From Nomia melanderi (Eukaryota > Arthropoda > Insecta > Hymenoptera > Halictidae), in the NCBI RefSeq assembly GCF_051020985.1, contig NW_027475140.1, positions 62,001 through 126,000 of the forward strand: 64,000 nt of DNA, read 5' to 3'. Within the stretch, counting starts at the first letter, position 1. Each line of letters starts with the position of its first letter. The notes beneath the pieces were generated by a model, which worked only from the letters and a program-made list of their open reading frames with translations, ran no database searches and had not been told where the DNA came from. A program made the translations under genes and the position numbers. Positions 59,160 to 64,000 of this stretch are shown here, piece after piece.

Positions 59160-60097
59160 CCCGAGATATCACCAGATATATATTGGATTTTCCCCAAACC
59201 CTGAGTGTCCGGCCGCATGAGACTGTAGTTTTCTCGGCCCCTGGTGGTCCGAGGTCGTTCCCGCTGCACAGAGTCATGCGCCAGGGCCTCCTACAGACAA
59301 TGCACTTTGATTTATTGCGCTATCTGTAATAGCACCCGAGATATCACCAGATATATATTGGATTTTTCGCTGACCCAGAGTGTCCGGCCCCATGAGACGG
59401 TGGTTTTCTCGGCCCCTGGTGGTCCGAGGTCGTTCCCGCTGGACAGGTTCATGCGCCAGGGTCTCCTACAGACAATGCACTTTGATTTATTGCGCTATCT
59501 GTAATAGCACCCGAGATATCACCACATATATATTGGATTTTCCCCTGACCTTGAGTGTCCGGCCCCATGAGACTGTGGTTTTCTCGGTCCCTGGAGGTCC
59601 GAGAACGTTCCCGCTGCACAGGTTCATGCGCCAGGGTCTCCTACAGACAATGCACTTTGATTTATTGCGCTATCTGTAACAGCACCCGAGATATCAGCAG
59701 ATATATATTGGATTTTTCACTGACCCTGAGTGTCCTGCCCCATGAGACGGTGGTTTTCCCGGCCCCTGGTGTTCCGAGGTCGTTCCCGCTGCACAGATGC
59801 ATGCGGCAGGGCCTCCTGCAGATAATTCACTTTGGTTTATTGCGCTATCTCTAATAGCACCCGAGATATCACCAGATATATATTGGATTTTCCCCTGACC
59901 CTGAGTGTCCGGCCCCATGAGACTGTGGTTTTCTCGGCCCCTGGTGGAGCGAGGTCGTTCCCGTTGCACAGATTCATGCGCCAGGGCCTGCTGCAGATAA
60001 TTCACTTTGGTTTATTGCCCTATCTCTAATAGCACCCGAGATATCACCAGATATATATTGGATTTTCCCCTGACCCTGAGTGTCCGGCCCCATGAGA
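59160..60097 (+). repeat. 9-monomer-displaced block, copy 1
   Basis: Matches 60735-61672 at +1575 bp (9 monomers). It starts with TTTTCCCCAAACCC and the CAGAGTCATG unit, then CTGGACAGGTTC, CACCACATATAT with GGTCCGAGAACG, GTAACAGCACCC, TTTTCCCGGCCCCTGGTG and GGTGGAGCGAGG. Most of it is also repeated at the right edge of the window (+4200 bp). Confidence 0.86.
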
Positions 60098-60734
60098 CTG
60101 TGGTTTTCTCGGCCCCTGGTGGTCCGAGGTCGTTCCCGCTGCCCAGATTCATGCGCCAGGGCCTCGTCCAGACAATCCACTTTGATTTATTGTGCTATCT
60201 GTAATAGCACCCGACATATCACCAGATATATATTGCATTTTTCCCTGACCCTGAGTGTCCGGCCCCATGAGACGGTGGTTTTCTCGGCCCCTGGTGGTCC
60301 GAGGTCGTTCCCGCTCCACAGATGCATGGGCCAGGGCCTCCTGCAGATAATTCACTTTGATTTATTGTGCTATCTGTAATATAACCCGAGATATCACCAG
60401 ATATATACTGGGTTTTCCCCTGACCCTGAGTGTCCGGCCCCATGAGACTGTGGTTTTCTCGGCCCCTGGTGGTCCGAGGTCGTTCCCGCTGCACAGATTC
60501 ATGCGCCAGGGCCTCCTACAGACAATGCACTTTGATTTATTCCGCTATCTGTAATAGCAGCCGAGATATCACCAGATATATATTGGATTTTTCACTGACC
60601 CTGAGTGTCCGGCCCCATGAGACGGTCGTTATCTCAGCCCCTGGTGGCCCGAGGTCGTTCCCGCTGCACAGATTCATGCGCCAGGGCCTCCTGCAGATAA
60701 TTCACTATGGTTTATTGCGCTATCTCTAATAGCA
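60098..60734 (+). repeat. Satellite monomers between the 9-mer copies
   Basis: The units are TCGTCCAGACAATCC, TATATTGCATTTTTCC with GCTCCACAGATGCATGGG, ATATAACCC with TACTGGGTTTTCC, and CCGCTATC/GCAGCCGAG with GTCGTTATCTCAGCC. The first two match 45.72-46.0 kb. Confidence 0.8.
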
Positions 60735-61672
60735 CCCGAGATATCACCAGATATATATTGGATTTTCCCCAAACCCTGAGTGTCCGGCCGCATGAGACTG
60801 TAGTTTTCTCGGCCCCTGGTGGTCCGAGGTCGTTCCCGCTGCACAGAGTCATGCGCCAGGGCCTCCTACAGACAATGCACTTTGATTTATTGCGCTATCT
60901 GTAATAGCACCCGAGATATCACCAGATATATATTGGATTTTTCGCTGACCCAGAGTGTCCGGCCCCATGAGACGGTGGTTTTCTCGGCCCCTGGTGGTCC
61001 GAGGTCGTTCCCGCTGGACAGGTTCATGCGCCAGGGTCTCCTACAGACAATGCACTTTGATTTATTGCGCTATCTGTAATAGCACCCGAGATATCACCAC
61101 ATATATATTGGATTTTCCCCTGACCTTGAGTGTCCGGCCCCATGAGACTGTGGTTTTCTCGGTCCCTGGAGGTCCGAGAACGTTCCCGCTGCACAGGTTC
61201 ATGCGCCAGGGTCTCCTACAGACAATGCACTTTGATTTATTGCGCTATCTGTAACAGCACCCGAGATATCAGCAGATATATGTTGGATTTTTCACTGACC
61301 CTGAGTGTCCTGCCCCATGAGACGGTGGTTTTCCCGGCCCCTGGTGTTCCGAGGTCGTTCCCGCTGCACAGATGCATGCGGCAGGGCCTCCTGCAGATAA
61401 TTCACTTTGGTTTATTGCGCTATCTCTAATAGCACCCGAGATATCACCAGATATATATTGGATTTTCCCCTGACCCTGAGTGTCCGGCCCCATGAGACTG
61501 TGGTTTTCTCGGCCCCTGGTGGAGCGAGGTCGTTCCCGTTGCACAGATTCATGCGCCAGGGCCTGCTGCAGATAATTCACTTTGGTTTATTGCCCTATCT
61601 CTAATAGCACCCGAGATATCACCAGATATATATTGGATTTTCCCCTGACCCTGAGTGTCCGGCCCCATGAGT
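60735..61672 (+). repeat. 9-monomer-displaced block, copy 2
   Basis: Near-identical to 59160-60097. A visible difference is AGATATATGTTGG near 61275 for AGATATATATTGG. It ends where this copy reads CATGAGTCGGTGG for CATGAGACTGTGG. Confidence 0.86.
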
Positions 61673-62104
61673 CGGTGGTTTTATCGGCCCCAGGTGGTCC
61701 GAGGTCGTTCCCGCTGCACAGATTCATGCGCCATGGCCTCCTACAGACAATGCGCGTTGGTTTAATGCGCTATGTGTAATACCACCCGAGATATCACCAG
61801 ATATATATTGGATATTCCCCTGACCCTGAGTGTCCGGCCCCATGAGACGGTGGTTTTCTCGGCCCCTGGTGGTCCGAGGCCGTTCCCGCTCCACAGATGC
61901 ATGGGCCAGGGCCTCCTGCAGATAATTCACTTTGATTTATTGTGCTATCTGTAATATAACCCGAGATATCACCAGATATATATTGGATTTTTCCCTGACC
62001 CTGAGTGTCCGGCCCCATGAGACTGTGGTTTCCTCGGCCCCTGGTGGTCCGAGGTCGTTCCCGCTGCACAGATTCATGCGCCAGGGCCTCCTGCAGATAA
62101 TTCA
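61673..62104 (+). repeat. CGCGTTGG-marker unit and neighbours
   Basis: Begins with GAGTCGGTGGTTTTATCGG and GCCCCAGGTGG, then AATGCGCGTTGG with ATGTGTAATACC, then TTGGATATTCCCC. The group recurs at about 63020-63255 (+1400 bp, 8 monomers), sharing the private GAGTCGG and AATACCACCC changes. Confidence 0.82.
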
Positions 62105-62454
62105 CTTTGGCTTATTGCGCTATCTCTAATAGCACCCGAGATATCACCAGATATATACTGGATTTTCCCCTGACCCTGAGTTTCCGGCCCCATGAGACTG
62201 TGGTTTTCTCGGCCCCTGGTGGTCCGAGGTCGTTCCCGCTGCACAGATTCATGCGCCAGGGCCTCCTACAGACAATGCACTTTGATTTATTCCGCTATCT
62301 GTAATAGCAGCCGAGATATCACCAGATATATATTGGATTGTTCACTGACCCTGAGTGTCCGGCCCCATGAGACGGTCGTTTTCTCAGCCCCTGGTGGCCC
62401 GAGGTCGTTCCCGCTGCACAGATTCATGCGCCAGGGCCTCCTGCAGATAATTCA
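62105..62454 (+). repeat. Dimer higher-order repeat, copy 1 (350 bp)
   Basis: A TATATACTGG unit followed by a CCGCTATC/GCAGCCGAG unit with GTCGTTTTCTCAGCCCC and GGTGGCCCG. Private changes are GAGTTTCCGG and TTGGATTGTTCAC. Confidence 0.87.
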
Positions 62455-62804
62455 CTTTGGTTTATTGCGCTATCTCTAATAGCACCCGAGATATCACCAG
62501 ATATATACTGGATTTTCCCCTGACCCTGAGTGTCCGGCCCCATGAGACTGTGGTTTTCTCGGCCCCTGGTGGTCCGAGGTCGTTCCCGCTGCACAGATTC
62601 ATGCGCCAGGGCCTCCTCCAGACAATGCACTTTGATTTATTCCGCTATCTGTAATAGCAGCCGAGATATCACCAGATATATATTGGATTTTTCACTGACC
62701 CTGAGTGTCCGGCCCCATGAGACGGTCGTTTTCTCAGCCCCTGGTGGCCCGAGGTCGTTCCCGCTGCACAGATTCATGCGCCAGGGCCTCCTGCAGATAA
62801 TTCA
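62455..62804 (+). repeat. Dimer higher-order repeat, copy 2 (350 bp)
   Basis: Tandem copy of 62105-62454 at +350 bp, with only a few substitutions. The same dimer occurs singly at about 32.03-32.38 and 39.9-40.25 kb, followed there too by the TAATAGCGCCCG unit. Confidence 0.87.
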
Positions 62805-64000
62805 CTTTGGTTTATTGCGCTATCTCTAATAGCGCCCGAGATATCACCAGATATATATTGGATTTTTCCCTGACCCTGAGAGTTCGTCCCCATGAGACTG
62901 CGGTCTTCTCGGCCCCTGGTGGTCCGAGGTCGTTCCCGCTGCGCAGATTCATGCGCCAGGGCCTCCTACAGACAATGCACTTTGATTTATTGCGCTATCT
63001 GTAATAGCACCCGAGATATCACCAGATATATATTGGATTTTCCCCTGACCCTGAGTGTCCGGCCCCATGAGTCGGTGGTTTTATCGGCCCCAGGTGGTCC
63101 GAGGTCGTTCCCGCTGCACAGATTCATGCGCCATGGCCTCCTACAGACAATGCGCGTTGGTTTAATGCGCTATGTGTAATACCACCCGAGATATCACCAG
63201 ATATATATTGGATATTCCCCTGACCCTGAGTGTCCGGCCCCATGAGACGGTGGTTGTCTCGGCCCCTGGTGGTCGGAGGTCGTTCTCGCTGCACAGATTC
63301 ATGCGCCAGGGCCTCCTACAGACAATGCACTTTGATTTATTTCGCTATCTGTAATAGGACCCGAGATATCACCAGATATATATTGGATTTTCCCCAAACC
63401 CTGAGTGTCCGGCCGCATGAGACTGTAGTTTTCTCGGCCCCTGGTGGTCCGAGGTCGTTCCCGCTGCACAGAGTCATGCGCCAGGGCCTCCTACAGACAA
63501 TGCACTTTCATTTATTGCGCTATCTGTAATAGCACCCGAGATATCACCAGATATATATTGGATTTTTCGCTGACCCAGAGTGTCCGGCCCCATGAGACGG
63601 TGGTTTTCTCGGCCCCTGGTGGTCCGAGGTCGTTCCCGCTGGACAGGTTCATGCGCCAGGGTCTCCTACAGACAATGCACTTTGATTTATTGCGCTATCT
63701 GTAATAGCACCCGAGATATCACCACATATATATTGGATTTTCCCCTGACCTTGAGTGTCCGGCCCCATGAGACTGTGGTTTTCTCGGTCCCTGGAGGTCC
63801 GAGAACGTTCCCGCTGCACAGGTTCATGCGCCAGGGTCTCCTACAGACAATGCACTTTGATTTATTGCGCTATCTGTAACAGCACCCGAGATATCACCAG
63901 ATATATATTGGATTTTCCCCTGACCCTGAGTGTCCTGCCCCATGAGACGGTGGTTTTCTCGGCCCCTGGTGTTCCGAGGTCGTTCCCGCTGCACAGATGC
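62805..64000 (+). repeat. Right-edge satellite monomers, array continues past window
   Basis: A TAATAGCGCCCG unit, the CGCGTTGG group (marker near 63152), then about 63260-63885 matching 59060-59685 at +4200 bp (24 monomers). The window ends inside a monomer, at CTGCACAGATGC, with no flanking unique DNA. Confidence 0.83.

Larger units (their letters stand above)
1..64000 (+). repeat. 175-bp satellite array, head-to-tail, fills the window
   Basis: The same unit recurs without interruption. It can be phased to begin at TATCACCAGATATATATTGG, with landmarks CCCTGAGTGTCCGGCCCC, TTTTCTCGGCCCCTGGTGG, TCCGAGGTCGTTCCCGCTG, TTCATGCGCCAGGGCCTCCT and TTGCGCTATCTGTAATAGC. Landmarks stay 175 bp apart except at 17 short indels, seven of +2 bp and ten of 1 bp, which add up to +16 bp over the window, or about 365.6 units. 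All units are in + orientation and I saw no inverted copy. Neighbouring monomers usually differ at a handful of positions. The size and layout match nucleosome-scale eukaryotic centromeric or heterochromatic satellites, but I do not recognise the sequence as a named family. A centromeric role is inference; a subtelomeric or interstitial heterochromatin block is equally possible. No gene, transposon or unique DNA interrupts the array. Confidence 0.97.

Noticed and set aside
51..63879. Hundreds of 60-103 codon open frames on both strands that look like a gene family
   Set aside because: They are the same satellite read in different frames. A 175-bp unit shifts frame each time, the overlapping frames on both strands repeat with the monomer, and variation shows no codon pattern. 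I call no CDS.
1..64000. CRISPR array
   Set aside because: Repeats are 175 bp with no unique spacers between them and no cas genes.
1..64000. CENP-B box (TTCGnnnnAnnCGGG)
   Set aside because: I checked the TTCG and CCCG occurrences of the common monomer and the TTCG-bearing variants on both strands and found none with the required spacing and bases. A pattern search over every monomer would settle it.
1..64000. Transposable element, rDNA, histone cluster or telomere repeat inside the array
   Set aside because: Reading through the window, the 175-bp landmarks continue without a gap. No terminal repeats, rRNA-like sequence, long open frames or TTAGGG/TTTAGGG-type runs were seen.
1..64000. Primate alpha satellite (171 bp) because of HOR structure
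   Set aside because: The unit length and sequence differ (53% GC versus AT-rich alpha satellite), and none of the alpha satellite landmarks I know are present.
1..64000. Inverted monomers or an orientation switch, as in some centromeres
   Set aside because: All landmarks read in the + direction from the first to the last base. I saw no reverse-complement unit.

Overview
The whole 64 kb window is one uninterrupted head-to-tail satellite DNA array. The basic unit is about 175 bp. All copies lie in the same orientation, and I found no non-satellite base at either edge, so the array continues beyond both ends. Summing the length changes I could locate (net +16 bp) gives about 365.6 monomers. I see no protein-coding gene, RNA gene, transposable element, CRISPR array or unique flanking sequence. 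The many short open frames (65, 68, 86, 95, 99 and 103 aa) are by-products of the repeat. 175 is 1 modulo 3, so each monomer shifts the frame and stops recur every one to two units.

This layout points to a eukaryotic (peri)centromeric, subtelomeric or heterochromatic satellite from a long-read assembly. I do not recognise the monomer and cannot name the organism. A representative monomer is about 53% GC. It carries about 9 CpG sites (observed/expected about 0.7 from a hand count), which does not look like a strongly CpG-depleted vertebrate-type satellite. The + strand is pyrimidine-rich.

The array is organised at several scales. (1) Monomers fall into recognisable variants, including ten copies with a sharply bounded, strongly divergent cassette of about 49 bp. 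(2) Monomers are grouped into higher-order repeats (HORs) of many sizes: 2-mers (350 or 352 bp), 5-mers (875-877 bp), 6/7-mers, 9-mers (1575-1576 bp), a 14-mer (2450 bp) and 18/19-mers (3150/3325 bp). (3) Segments of 3 to 6 monomers recur far apart, up to 15.6 kb, always displaced by whole monomers plus the known indels.

Region by region: 1-5.7 kb holds two copies of an 18/19-monomer HOR. 5.7-9.4 kb is mixed, with 3/4-mer periodicity and the first type-2 cassette. 9.4-17.5 kb holds nested duplications showing one- and two-monomer deletions. 17.5-24.6 kb is the least ordered stretch and has most of the 1-bp indels. 24.6-29.7 kb is built on 5-mers. 31-43.4 kb holds 5-mer and 9-mer tandems and long-range copies. 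44.8-49.6 kb is a nearly identical 14-mer tandem. 49.6-64 kb is a mosaic of 2-, 9- and 22-27-monomer displacements. Together these look like a record of unequal exchange and segmental amplification with strict monomer register. Copy boundaries were read by eye and are approximate to some tens of bases.
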